This document shows, in pieces, positions 53,836-62,830 of a stretch of DNA of 64,000 bases. This DNA is from Nostoc sphaeroides (GTDB lineage Bacteria > Cyanobacteriota > Cyanobacteriia > Cyanobacteriales > Nostocaceae): positions 5,481,001 to 5,545,000 of the forward strand of contig NZ_CP031941.1 in NCBI RefSeq assembly GCF_003443655.1. The letters are read 5' to 3'. A program made the translations under genes and the position numbers. Below the pieces are notes generated by a model. The model was not told where the DNA came from and ran no database searches. It saw only the letters and a list, made by a program, of their open reading frames with translations. Numbering within the stretch: position 1 is the stretch's first letter; each line of letters begins with the position of its first letter.

Positions 53836-54579
53836 ATGCTTATAGAAGAACAAGCTCCCAATCGCAAAACTTCTGAAGAAGAACGTTTTCAAGATGATTA
53901 TTATTCATACTTTGAATCTCCTGAAAATGCTACCCGATACACACCATCAGTTTGGTATCTTGATGAGGTATTCAAGCAACGTTCATTCTCTTTGTTAGAT
54001 TTAGGATGTGGAAATGCGGCTTTGAACAAATATCTATCTGAGCGATGTGACTACCTTGGCATCGATCACAGTGAAGCTGCAATTCAATATTGTTCAAACC
54101 TATACCCCAATAAAAAGTTTGCTGCCAAAGATTTATCGATAGCACTACCAGAATTGGCTTCAGAAAATCAAAAATTTGATGCCGTCGTCCTAGCAGGCTT
54201 GCTCTTTCACAATGTCGATAAGGAAACACTAGAACAAAAGGACGATCAAGAACTCGTTCAATTCTGTTTAGACAAACTAATAAGCGACAAAGGATATTTG
54301 GTACTTATTGTACCTTTTGCTTATGGTGACCATCCATCCCATAATCTTTATGTTCGGGCAGAATGGCTACAAAACGTGCTAGAAAAATTGCTGGAAGCTG
54401 TAAAGGCAAAAATTGTTTACGAAAATATTTCCCTACAAATTGGCTTGGATAAAAAGGTTCGACAGCAGAAGACAACTCCTGACTGGTTTGTTCCCAATAG
54501 CACTACTGACTATTCCAATAAATACGCTGGAACATATATGGCAACTTGGACAGTTATTGCCTCTCCATCGCTGGGTTAA
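53836..54579 (+). CDS. Class I SAM-dependent methyltransferase
   Basis: A 247-residue protein. The SAM-binding motif I is LLDLGCGNAALNKYL (about residues 54-68), motif II ends in YLGIDHSEAAI (about 74-84), and FDAVVLAGLLFHNVD is motif IV. An N-terminal cap (EERFQDDYYSYFESPENATRY) precedes the fold. The ATG at 53836 is preferred over the TTG at 53824. After the stop, another frame reads HRWVKRHFIEVHDVENLTP for about 30 residues to 54676, so the native C-terminus may have been shifted or fused. Substrate unknown. Confidence 0.8.
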   Translation: MLIEEQAPNRKTSEEERFQDDYYSYFESPENATRYTPSVWYLDEVFKQRSFSLLDLGCGNAALNKYLSERCDYLGIDHSEAAIQYCSNLYPNKKFAAKDLSIALPELASENQKFDAVVLAGLLFHNVDKETLEQKDDQELVQFCLDKLISDKGYLVLIVPFAYGDHPSHNLYVRAEWLQNVLEKLLEAVKAKIVYENISLQIGLDKKVRQQKTTPDWFVPNSTTDYSNKYAGTYMATWTVIASPSLG

Positions 54580-54696
54580 ACGCCATTTCATTGAAGTACA
54601 CGACGTGGAAAATTTAACTCCAATTGCTCAGATTAATTTTTCATTACATACTTATAAATTTTCCTCGCCGACTTAATTAACTATAATTAATAATTA

Positions 54697-55611
54697 TTAC
54701 TTTTTGTTTTTATTAGCAATCAACTTTTGGTCTGCATCTTCCATTTCTAAAAGCTCTGGAATAGTCACAAAGCGATAACCTTGCTTTCTAAAGTTGCTAA
54801 TAATTTCTGGTAAAGCTTGCACAGTTCTAGAACGGTTACCACCACCATCATGCATTAGCACAATACCACCAGGTTTTGAATCTTTAATCACGTTATTGAT
54901 CAACTTTGGTACAGATGGCAACTTGTAGTCTGTGGAGTCAGCAGACCACATCACCACAGTATATTTTTTGCCTTTAGCATAAGCAGCTAATCCATTATGC
55001 AGGATGCCACCAGGCGGTCGGAAGAGATTTGTTTTAGCACCTGTAACTTGATAAATGAGGTCTGTTGTGCGGTCAATTTCAAAAGCAGCAGCTTGTGAGT
55101 TAAAGAAGTGATACCAGTGATGCCAAGTATGGTTGGCAATGACGTGACCTTGAGCTACAATTTGCTTTCCTAATTCTGGATAATTTTTTAGGTTCTGCCC
55201 AACGACAAAAAACGTCCCTTTGATATTATTTGATTTTAGAATATCTAGCACTTGTTCTGTGGTCTGGGGCCAAGGGCCATCATCAAAGGTGAGAGCAATT
55301 ACTTTCTGCTCCTTAGTGAGTTTTGCCGCTTTAACTATTGCCCCTTGAAAACGTGATGGTATAGCGTAGGATAACCCTTTTGTTTGTGCTTGTTGCTGCC
55401 AACTTGTAAGCATCGCCGCCTTTAATTTCTCAATGCGCTGCTGAGTTCCTACGTTTGCAGTTACATCCTTGACATTTATACTTTGTCTACTCTGAGCCTC
55501 CGAAGGATTTGGCCTTAAAAGCATCATGAAAGCAAGGCTAAAAACACCACATAAGGCAAGCAGTGCAATTAATATTCCTTCTGGCCACAGAAACGACTTA
55601 TTGTTTTCCAC
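54697..55611 (-). CDS. Polysaccharide deacetylase (NodB family)
   Basis: A 304-residue deacetylase anchored by one N-terminal membrane segment (about 12-32), acting outside the cytoplasmic membrane on N-acetylated glycans, probably peptidoglycan or envelope polysaccharide. The NodB metal triad is Asp111 (LTFDDGPWP; catalytic base Asp110), His161 and His165 (ANHTWHHW), with the RPPGG motif around 198 and MWSADSTDYKL and LMHDGGGNRSRT near the end. Single gene, convergent with the methyltransferase. Confidence 0.92.
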   Translation of the reverse strand: MENNKSFLWPEGILIALLALCGVFSLAFMMLLRPNPSEAQSRQSINVKDVTANVGTQQRIEKLKAAMLTSWQQQAQTKGLSYAIPSRFQGAIVKAAKLTKEQKVIALTFDDGPWPQTTEQVLDILKSNNIKGTFFVVGQNLKNYPELGKQIVAQGHVIANHTWHHWYHFFNSQAAAFEIDRTTDLIYQVTGAKTNLFRPPGGILHNGLAAYAKGKKYTVVMWSADSTDYKLPSVPKLINNVIKDSKPGGIVLMHDGGGNRSRTVQALPEIISNFRKQGYRFVTIPELLEMEDADQKLIANKNKK

Positions 55612-57123
55612 CTCATAGCTCCTTCAAAGATCGAACCATCAACCACGTTATGACGGTACGTTATAGCACATTTTTTTAGATATCTTAGATACCAGCTGCT
55701 TTCTGGTAATCCTGAAAATTGGAATCGGGAATAACGAAAATTCACAATCGAGAAGACAGACTATACAGCTTTAACTGAAATCTAGATGCTCTAGATTTGG
55801 GCGATCGCTTATACAATACTTGTTATAAAAGGCGAGGTCTGAACTTCCACATTCTTACCGCTAGCTCTCAGGGATGAGCGCAATCGAATAATTAATGACA
55901 CCTCAAAATCTTTTTTATCGGAGTTCTGAATTAGTTTCTGTCTTTTACTTTTCACCGCTAAGGCAGCATTATCCTTTTAAGTTTTATAATTTTGCAAATA
56001 AGATGCAGATCAACTGTCACGCCTACAATTTGCATTTTTTGTGGGCTGAAGTTTTTATAGCAAGACTTTCTGACAGGAAAGCTGTATAATTTGTAGCTGA
56101 GTAAATTATTTAACTAATATACAAAACTACTTACAAGGGGCGGGGTATCTTTCAGAAAAGAGTCTAATAAACTATTAGCTTTATTCTTGATAAGATATAT
56201 CTTACTGCCTGCTGCCATTCCTTCCTTTTTAAGAAAAAGTTAAATTTTTAACTTACAGAATGTTGGCTTGAACTTTCTATGAAATAGACAGACGAAAATT
56301 GATTAAATATAGTTTCTCATTGCCAAGGGGCATTTGTTCGTTAATCTAGATACTTTAAATCATTCAGCATAAATGATTTTATCAGCAGCTTAACTCTGTT
56401 TTTGATGCTGATACTTAAGCCTAAATTACTACTAGCTTTTTGTCTGTTAATCTTCTTCTTGATAGTAGGGGAGATATATATATTATTAATAGTGCAATCT
56501 AGTATATACTGTCACAGTAAAATTACGCAATTCATTCACATCTTTATGGCCAAACTTTTAAAATAGTAGTTTTGTAGTATATATCTATACAAAAATAAAA
56601 ATTCAGTAGAATCAGTTGACGTAAAATTCAGAATACGCGAGATTTTTGAAATATACGTGGAGTGGGCTAAAAAGCAGAGCCTTGGGCTACGGGCGCTCGT
56701 GTCGCCCACCCCACAAGATTGGGTAATTTATTTATTGGAAGTCCCTAAATTGTTTTGCTACTCAACGACCAATTTTCTGCTCCAAGAAAAAACCGACTGG
56801 CTGTATCGCTCTACCAATCGGTAACTGCTTTTTTAGCAGTAAGAAGCAAAAATGAAAATCATCTCATAACTTGCCTTATAATTGCAGCAATTAGAATTAA
56901 GATTTTTAATTATTTATCTAAAAATTCTAATCAGCAGCTTATATTGCCTTAGACAGGTCATAGTTAATTTACAGTAATTTTGCTTATCTTTGGTAGATGC
57001 GATAATTGTATTATTTAATATCTAGTATGGATTTATGCAGAATCCAGCTTGTTTATTAGTATACCTTTTGAGTCAAAATAATCAAGGTATTTGTTCCACT
57101 TCTTAAACTGGCTAGAAACTTTT
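55612..57123. other. Large AT-rich intergenic region
   Basis: About 1.5 kb with no supported gene. Two frames of 64-65 codons (55895 and 56755) have no family, and their composition is like the surrounding DNA. It contains the repeat at about 56660-56745. It carries promoters for the deacetylase and for lepB. Confidence 0.5.
56660..56745. repeat. Hairpin repeat with a solitary TTGGAAGTCCC element end
   Basis: GTGGAGTGGGC pairs with GCCCACCCCAC around GGGCTACGGGCGCTCGTGTC. It is followed by AATTTATTTATTGGAAGTCCC and TA, the same right end as the element at 7096-7237. No matching left end was found, so this is a fragment or a relative. Confidence 0.6.
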
Positions 57124-57696
57124 ATGATTCCTCACGAAAGTGATGCAAAAGAAGAGCGTGCGTCCTTAAAAGGATGGCGTAGTTGGCAAGAAAATCTGAT
57201 TTTAATTGCGATCGCATTGTGTTTGGCATTTCTAATCAGGACTTTTATCGCCGAACCCCGCTATATACCTTCTGATTCGATGCTGCCTACCTTACATACA
57301 GGCGATCGCTTGGTAGTTGAAAAAATATCCTACCATTTTCACCCTCCCATAACTGGGGATATTATTGTTTTTCAGCCACCCGCAGAACTACAACGTCGAG
57401 GATATCCCAAAGACCAAGCCTTTATCAAGCGGGTTATTGGCCAGCCTGGTGAGGTAGTTAGTGTTGCTTCGGGCAAAGTCTATCTCAATGGTCAACCTTT
57501 GGCGGAAGACTACATCGCTGAACCGCCAAATCAGCCATATCGGCCAGTGAAAGTTCCAGAAGATGAGTTTTTTGTCATGGGAGATAACCGCAACGATAGC
57601 AATGACTCTCGTTATTGGGGCTTTTTACCCAGAGAAAATGTCATTGGTCGAGCAGCGTTTCGCTTTTGGCCTCTTGATCGCATTGGGTTTATTTAA
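57124..57696 (+). CDS. lepB: Signal peptidase I
   Basis: A 190-residue type I signal peptidase from the ATG at 57124 (a TTG start at 57091 would add 11 residues). One N-terminal membrane anchor (about 24-42) is followed by the catalytic Ser52 (YIPSDSMLPTL) and Lys102 (AFIKRVIGQPGE). The GDNRNDSNDSRYWGFLP box and the RAAFRFWPLDRIGFI end are complete. It cleaves signal peptides of exported and thylakoid lumen proteins. Behind it lies a GGAGTTA array and a family A element. Confidence 0.95.
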   Translation: MIPHESDAKEERASLKGWRSWQENLILIAIALCLAFLIRTFIAEPRYIPSDSMLPTLHTGDRLVVEKISYHFHPPITGDIIVFQPPAELQRRGYPKDQAFIKRVIGQPGEVVSVASGKVYLNGQPLAEDYIAEPPNQPYRPVKVPEDEFFVMGDNRNDSNDSRYWGFLPRENVIGRAAFRFWPLDRIGFI

Positions 57697-57702
57697 ATAG
57701 TT

Positions 57703-57815
57703 AGGAGTTAGGAGTTAGGAGTTAGGAGTTAGGAGTTAGGAGTTAGGAGTTAGGAGTTAGGAGTTAGGAGTTAGGAGTTTGGAGTTAGGAGTTTGGAGTT
57801 TGGAGTTTGGAGTTA
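57703..57815. repeat. Heptamer tandem repeat GGAGTTA/GGAGTTT (about 16 units)
   Basis: Mostly GGAGTTA with GGAGTTT variants toward the 3' end. It begins shortly after the lepB stop. Confidence 0.95.
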
Positions 57816-57849
57816 TATAGACCTAACCCCCAACCCCAACCCCAACCCT

Positions 57850-57983
57850 CAATATAGTTCGGATAAGGTTTTTTAATGAAAGTTATAGATCATAAAGACG
57901 CGATAAATCGCCGTCTTTACAATAATCAGTCCTTTGTCTTGACGGCGATTTATCGCGTCTCTTTCTTTAAGCGAACCGTATTG
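57850..57983. mobile_element. Non-autonomous inserted element, family A, copy 3 (134 bp)
   Basis: The left end CAATATAGTTCGGATAAGG and the right end CTTTAAGCGAACCGTATTG are imperfect inverted repeats. The flanks carry the perfect 10-bp duplication CCCCAACCCT (57840-57849 and 57984-57993). The interior is a pair of inverted palindromic units of the AGACGCGAT type, giving a 20-bp stem. Confidence 0.88.
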
Positions 57984-58107
57984 CCCCAACCCTTGTAGCG
58001 TTGGGGAGTAAGATTCAAAGCCTCTCTCCTCTTAGAAGAGAGGAATGGAAGTGAGGTCAAAATATATTGCATACAAACGAAAAGCTCTATATTTTAAAAC
58101 TTCTAAC

Positions 58108-58641
58108 TTAAAACCTTAAATAATACATCAGTTGAGCGATCGCATCACCAGTTAACTCTAACCGCCGTTGGAAATCAGCCAGGTTACGGTAAGGCCCGGC
58201 TGATTGCCGATTTTGCACCACTGCTTGCGCTAGAGACAAATCTATAAATGGAATTTTGGCTAAATTTTCAACTGTTGCTGTATTGGGGTTGACTAAATGC
58301 GTAGGACTTTCTAAAGATTCGTGGTCATAATAAATAAAATTCAGCAGAGGCTTTAATGGCTCCAGGCGCGGCGCTGGTATAGCCAAAGCCGCAGCGATAT
58401 CTTCAATACAGTAAAATTTAACACCCGAATGCGAAAGTTCTACAAGCGATCGCGCTTGGTGAATTGACAAACCTGGTAAGCGTAACCAATCATCTACAGT
58501 CGCTTGATTAGCATCAATGCGAATACCTAATTTAGCCGCTAGCTGAATTTCTTCCCCAGATTGTAAGCGATAGTAGGGATCGTTGAGGAGCTTGGCGCGG
58601 AGTTTTTGCAGCCTGGGGTTCAAAGGTAGCCAGTTATTCAT
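58108..58641 (-). CDS. Helix-hairpin-helix (ComEA-like) domain protein
   Basis: A 177-residue protein with two ComEA-type helix-hairpin-helix units: residues about 40-75 (RIDANQATVDDWLRLPGLSIHQARSLVELS) and about 117-175 (VNPNTATVENLAKIPFIDLSLAQAVVQNRQSAGPYRNLADF). Such motifs bind DNA without sequence specificity. No signal peptide or membrane anchor is visible, unlike ComEA. It follows a TM2-domain gene by 13 bp on the same strand, so the two likely form an operon. Confidence 0.87.
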   Translation of the reverse strand: MNNWLPLNPRLQKLRAKLLNDPYYRLQSGEEIQLAAKLGIRIDANQATVDDWLRLPGLSIHQARSLVELSHSGVKFYCIEDIAAALAIPAPRLEPLKPLLNFIYYDHESLESPTHLVNPNTATVENLAKIPFIDLSLAQAVVQNRQSAGPYRNLADFQRRLELTGDAIAQLMYYLRF

Positions 58642-58654
58642 GTTGTCGCTTACC

Positions 58655-59029
58655 TCAAGAAATCTGGTCTAGCAATTGGCGGCGCTTTTGCTCAAATTCA
58701 TACTCTGAAATTAGCCCATCCTGGCGCAAAGCATCCAATTCTCGCATTGCCTCAGCGATCGCTCCTACCTGATTACTCGCCTTTTGTGAGTTTCTTGTTG
58801 CTGACTTGCCGAGATTAAAATTACGATCAAAAACTTCTTCATCTTGGGCTAAATACCAAACTCCCTCAATGGCACTAGCTACCTTGGGGATCGGCGTCCA
58901 GGAAAGCAACACATACAAAACACCCCACAACGGCTGTCCCAGATAGAATTTATGTAATCCTGAAATTGTCAGCGTGCCAGAAAAAGCTAAAACAGCTGCA
59001 ACACTTCGACTTTTGCGCTTAGTCAACAT
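58655..59029 (-). CDS. TM2 domain protein with C-terminal SHOCT-like segment
   Basis: A 124-residue membrane protein. Residues 1-70 form a TM2 domain (LAFSGTLTISGLHKFYLGQPLWGVLYVLLSWTPIP, with Gly and Tyr residues between two helices). Residues 92-124 (AIAEAMRELDALRQDGLISEYEFEQKRRQLLDQIS) match the SHOCT motif. It is upstream of the HhH gene with 13 bp between them. Function unknown. Confidence 0.88.
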   Translation of the reverse strand: MLTKRKSRSVAAVLAFSGTLTISGLHKFYLGQPLWGVLYVLLSWTPIPKVASAIEGVWYLAQDEEVFDRNFNLGKSATRNSQKASNQVGAIAEAMRELDALRQDGLISEYEFEQKRRQLLDQIS

Positions 59030-59218
59030 ATTTCTAATAAATATACCAATACCACAGTTTGGACAATCAGACAGTCAACTATCTTGCCTTGCCCTTCAGA
59101 TTTTTAGATGGGAAATCCCAGACATAATTTAGTATTTGCAGAAAGTTGAGTAAGTTTCACATGACTATGCATTGAGCTTTGATGCTAATTTTAAGTTTTT
59201 AACAGCTTAATTACTACT

Positions 59219-60139
59219 ATGTCACAGACCTTCCTCCCGCCAAAATCGCTTCAACAGCTTTGTGATCCTTACGCTGTATTAGGAATTTCTGTAATTGCTG
59301 ACGATCGCCAGATTTTTAAACGCTATCACACTTTAGCGAAGCTGCTACATGCCGATCGCCATACCAAAAACTGCAATCCAGACCAAGAATTAGCAACGGC
59401 AATATTTAGCCATTTAATCAATCCAGCTTATGAACAACTGAAACATCGAGATAAGCGCTATGCTGCGATCGCTATGCTGCAATCACAAGCAAAAGCTTTA
59501 GAGCAGAAGCCTTTGTCTTCTCAAAGTGCCGTAGTTCAGAAAATTATGGAAATGTCTACACCCCAAGCAGAATTGTTTTACGAAGAAGCGATCGCCTACT
59601 ATGCAGAAGATCAATATAAATTATTAGATAAGTTTTATCAGGTGACGCAACAAATTAGTACACTGAATTTAGTATACTTACGGTTGCATAAACCAAACAT
59701 GTTCATGGCGCAAGAAGCTGTTCCCACCATTCCTAAGGTAGAAGTCAAGCCAGTTGAATTGTTATTAAATGAAAAAACTAATGTCAAACCAGATTTGACA
59801 GGCTACGCTCAACGGCACTACGAGCGAGCTAATCAATACGTTAGCCAAGCCAAATGGCCTCAAGCCGTGCAAGAACTGCGTGATGCCATCAAGTTAGAGC
59901 CAAATAGCAGCGACTATTATGCCTTATTAGGTTTGGTACATCTAAAACAGAAGTTTACCGGGATGGCCAGGGTTTACATTCGTCAAGCATTAAAACTTAA
60001 CCCGCAAAATTCATTAGCTTTGAAATACGCTCCTGAACTGAAAATTGAAGCGGGTGAAAACGCCAATCCGAAATCAACGGCTAAAGCTATGAGTATTGCG
60101 GCTTTATTTAGTCACTTTACACAAGGCAAAGGTTCTTAA
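59219..60139 (+). CDS. J-domain-like protein with TPR repeats, lacking HPD
   Basis: A 306-residue protein. Residues 16-80 follow the J-domain fold (DPYAVLGISVIADDRQIFKRYHTLAKLLHADRHTKNCNPDQELATAIFSHLINPAYEQL), but the loop motif is His44-Ala45-Asp46 instead of HPD, so stimulation of DnaK is doubtful. Residues 197-270 carry two TPR units (ANQYVSQAKWPQAVQELRDAIKLEPNSSDYY, ALLGLVHLKQKFTGMARVYIRQALKLNPQN). It probably acts as a scaffold or adaptor. The family looks cyanobacterial. Confidence 0.88.
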   Translation: MSQTFLPPKSLQQLCDPYAVLGISVIADDRQIFKRYHTLAKLLHADRHTKNCNPDQELATAIFSHLINPAYEQLKHRDKRYAAIAMLQSQAKALEQKPLSSQSAVVQKIMEMSTPQAELFYEEAIAYYAEDQYKLLDKFYQVTQQISTLNLVYLRLHKPNMFMAQEAVPTIPKVEVKPVELLLNEKTNVKPDLTGYAQRHYERANQYVSQAKWPQAVQELRDAIKLEPNSSDYYALLGLVHLKQKFTGMARVYIRQALKLNPQNSLALKYAPELKIEAGENANPKSTAKAMSIAALFSHFTQGKGS

Positions 60140-60276
60140 GTCAAGTGTTGAAATTTCGGTAACAAACCGTACTAAAACCGAAGCTTCGTCACTAGATTAC
60201 TCTCCTAGACTAAAATAATAATAGAAGTAAAACTATTAAGCTGCTGAGTCTGGATACTCAGTTTAATATAAGCAAT

Positions 60277-60600
60277 ATGGGATTCTTCGATTCTGAGATA
60301 ATTCAGCAAGAAGCAAAACAGCTGTTTGAGGATTATCAAGCACTAGTCAAGCTTGGTAATAACTACGGCAAATTTGACCGCGATGGCAAAAAGCTATTTA
60401 TTGACAAAATGGAAGCCATGATGGATCGGTATCGCATCTTTATGAAGCGCTTCGAGCTATCAGAAGATTTCATGGCACAAATGACAGTAGAACAACTGAA
60501 AACACAATTAGGTCAGTTCGGTGTCACCCCGCAACAAATGTTTGACCAAATGCACGTCACTTTAGAACGGATGAAAGCCGAACTAGAAAAACCAGCTTAA
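60277..60600 (+). CDS. DUF1825 family protein
   Basis: A 107-residue, helical, soluble protein restricted to cyanobacteria and some plastids (DUF1825): MGFFDSEIIQQEAKQLFEDY, FDRDGKKLFIDKMEAMMDRYRIFMKRFELSEDF, then TPQQMFDQMHVTLERMKAEL. No enzymatic motif. It follows the J-like gene by 137 bp. A GGAGTTT/GGAGTTA array begins 4 bases after the stop. Confidence 0.92.
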   Translation: MGFFDSEIIQQEAKQLFEDYQALVKLGNNYGKFDRDGKKLFIDKMEAMMDRYRIFMKRFELSEDFMAQMTVEQLKTQLGQFGVTPQQMFDQMHVTLERMKAELEKPA

Positions 60601-60603
60601 AAA

Positions 60604-60692
60604 AAGTTAGGAGTTTGGAGTTAGGAGTTAGGAGTTAGGAGTTAGGAGTTTGGAGTTTGGAGTTTGGAGTTAGGAGTTTGGAGTTAGGAGTT
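60604..60692. repeat. Heptamer tandem repeat GGAGTTA/GGAGTTT
   Basis: About 12 units directly behind the DUF1825 stop and before the PBP stop on the other strand. It may form an A/T-rich 3' region shared by the two convergent genes. Confidence 0.95.
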
Positions 60693-60731
60693 CTCAATAA
60701 ACTCATAACTCATAACTTATCACTCCTAACT

Positions 60732-62657
60732 TTAATTTGACTTAGGCCGAGAAAACTGGGAAGGTGGCTTAAAGTTTTCTACTGGTGTGTTCTTAAGTGC
60801 CTTCTCCATAAAATCTTTCCAGATGGGAGCAACCATACCGCCACCCGTCGCCCGACTAGCTAATTGTCTGTTGTCGTCCCTTCCCACCCACACAGCAGTT
60901 GTTAGTTGTGGCACAGTGCCAACATACCAGATATCCTTTTCTGAGGAAGTTGTACCCGTCTTCCCAGCGCTTGGACGATCTATGGCAGCACCTTTACCAG
61001 TACCATTAGTAACTACCGTTCGCATCACATCGATAATTGCTGCTGAGGCCCAAGGATCGAGAACTCGCTGTGGTTTAGGGGTGTTATCTAATAACACGTT
61101 ACCACTACTATCGGTGACACGGGCAATTACAGTGGGTGGAGATTGCCAGCCATAATTAGCAAAGGTTGCATAGGCACTAGCCATTTCCAGGGGAGTAACA
61201 CCAATTGCACCTAGAGGCAGAGAGCTAACAGGTTCCATCGGACTCATAATGCCCAAGGTGCGGCAGGTTTCTATGACTCTATTCATGCCCACAGCCTTAC
61301 CAATTTTGATCACAGGAATGTTACGTGACTGGGCTAAAGCTGTGCGGATTGGCATAGCTCCGCTAAAACCCCCATCATAATTTCTGGGAAAGTACCAACC
61401 GTCACCATCTCGATAACTGACTGGGGCATCTACCACCGTTGAGTCTGGCCCATACTTACCAGTGGCAAAAGCAGTATAGTATACAAACGGTTTAAAGGAA
61501 GATCCAGGCTGACGTTGAGATTGAGTTGCACGATTGAATTCACTGGTCTTAGGATCTACACCACCCACCAGTGCTTTGATAAAATGCGTCCGGGGGTCAA
61601 TTGCTACCAAGGCGATTTGATTCTTAGATAATCCCTGACCTAGCAGTGATTTATGCCACTTGCTGACAGTTTCCTCTGCCATCATTTGGAAATTGGCATC
61701 AACTGTAGTTTGTACCCGCATCCCGCCTTTAAGCAGTGTCTCACGCCCAAACTTTTTAGCCAACTCCTGCGCTACGGTATTGGTTACATAAGGTAGGGCA
61801 CTACCTTGAAAGGATTTGATTTTACCATATTTGATTTCTTGCTTGAGGGCACTGTCGTACTCTGACTGATTGATCCAGTTCAACTCCAGCATCCGTCCCA
61901 GCACTTCTTTTTGTTTCTGTTTTGCCAGTTTAGTGCTGGCAAACGGGCTGAATTCTTCTGGTGCTTGGATCAAACCCGCCATCATTGCTGACTCACCCAA
62001 GGTTAAATATTCTGCTGACTTATTAAAGTAACTGCGGGCTGCCGTTTGTACACCATAATTGTTATGACCCCAATAAACTTGATTGAGGTACATTTCTAAA
62101 ATTTGGTCTTTAGTGAGAATTTGCTCTAACCGGATTGCTAGCACAGCCTCTGCTAACTTACGGGTAAAGGCACGCTTGCGAGATAAAAATAGGTTTTTTA
62201 CCAATTGCATAGTAACAGTAGAGCCACCCTCTTTGACTCCACCTGCTACAGCGTTAACTACTACAGCACGGCCAACACCAGTAGGGTTGATACCGTGGTG
62301 ATCGTAGAAGTGGCTATCTTCACTTGCTAATACTGCCCGTTTTAAATTCGGGGAAATTCTATCCAGGGGCACAACTTCCCGGTTGGCTTCCCCGTGGATA
62401 CTGGTTAAAAGTTTACCCTTAACGTCATAGATGTAAGTTGTTTCTGAGGGAAAGAAGTTACGTAGCTGTCTGACATCTGGCAAATTGCGGAAACTAATGG
62501 CTAAACCAACCAGTCCTCCGGCTACAATGGAACTTGCCAGCATGGTCATTGAGAGGAGAGTACCGCCAGTTACCTGACCGACTCCTTTCAAAAACTCAAA
62601 ACCTGATGAAGCCCGACGTTGTGGCTGTTTATCTTCAAAAGTCCTAGAAGACGACAC
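60732..62657 (-). CDS. Class A penicillin-binding protein (PBP1A family)
   Basis: A 641-residue bifunctional peptidoglycan synthase. One N-terminal membrane segment (about 33-56) precedes the GT51 glycosyltransferase domain with catalytic Glu113 (LASEDSHFYDHHGI) and the GGSTVTMQLVKNLF motif. The transpeptidase domain has SxxK at Ser386-Lys389 (PGSSFKPF), SRN in AQSRNIPV and KTGTT near 565. It acts outside the cytoplasmic membrane. It is divergent from tyrS, 173 bp apart. Confidence 0.95.
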   Translation of the reverse strand: MSSSRTFEDKQPQRRASSGFEFLKGVGQVTGGTLLSMTMLASSIVAGGLVGLAISFRNLPDVRQLRNFFPSETTYIYDVKGKLLTSIHGEANREVVPLDRISPNLKRAVLASEDSHFYDHHGINPTGVGRAVVVNAVAGGVKEGGSTVTMQLVKNLFLSRKRAFTRKLAEAVLAIRLEQILTKDQILEMYLNQVYWGHNNYGVQTAARSYFNKSAEYLTLGESAMMAGLIQAPEEFSPFASTKLAKQKQKEVLGRMLELNWINQSEYDSALKQEIKYGKIKSFQGSALPYVTNTVAQELAKKFGRETLLKGGMRVQTTVDANFQMMAEETVSKWHKSLLGQGLSKNQIALVAIDPRTHFIKALVGGVDPKTSEFNRATQSQRQPGSSFKPFVYYTAFATGKYGPDSTVVDAPVSYRDGDGWYFPRNYDGGFSGAMPIRTALAQSRNIPVIKIGKAVGMNRVIETCRTLGIMSPMEPVSSLPLGAIGVTPLEMASAYATFANYGWQSPPTVIARVTDSSGNVLLDNTPKPQRVLDPWASAAIIDVMRTVVTNGTGKGAAIDRPSAGKTGTTSSEKDIWYVGTVPQLTTAVWVGRDDNRQLASRATGGGMVAPIWKDFMEKALKNTPVENFKPPSQFSRPKSN

Positions 62658-62830
62658 GGCGATTTCACTTCCTCACTTGTAAATTTAACTGTAATTGATT
62701 GGACGGAGCAAGGCGGTTAATTTTTTGCAATTATAGTAGTTTGGCAGATGAGAAAGCGGATAAATTGCAAGTGTTTATAACCAACTTAACTTCTAATGTG
62801 CAAAACATAGCTAACAGTGGATTTTCTAGT

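Larger units (their letters stand above)
57697..58107. other. Repeat-rich spacer behind lepB
   Basis: Contains the GGAGTTA array at 57703-57815 and a family A element at 57850-57983. The remaining bases are short low-complexity sequence. No gene. Confidence 0.6.

Noticed and set aside
53676..53867. 63-residue minus-strand frame ending in DLIAPEFDGKKCPKTL
   Set aside because: Somewhat protein-like, but no ribosome-binding site or family, and it overlaps the methyltransferase start region.
55895..56952. Two frames of 64-65 residues (55895 and 56755)
   Set aside because: AT-rich composition like the surrounding DNA, no start signals, no recognisable domain.
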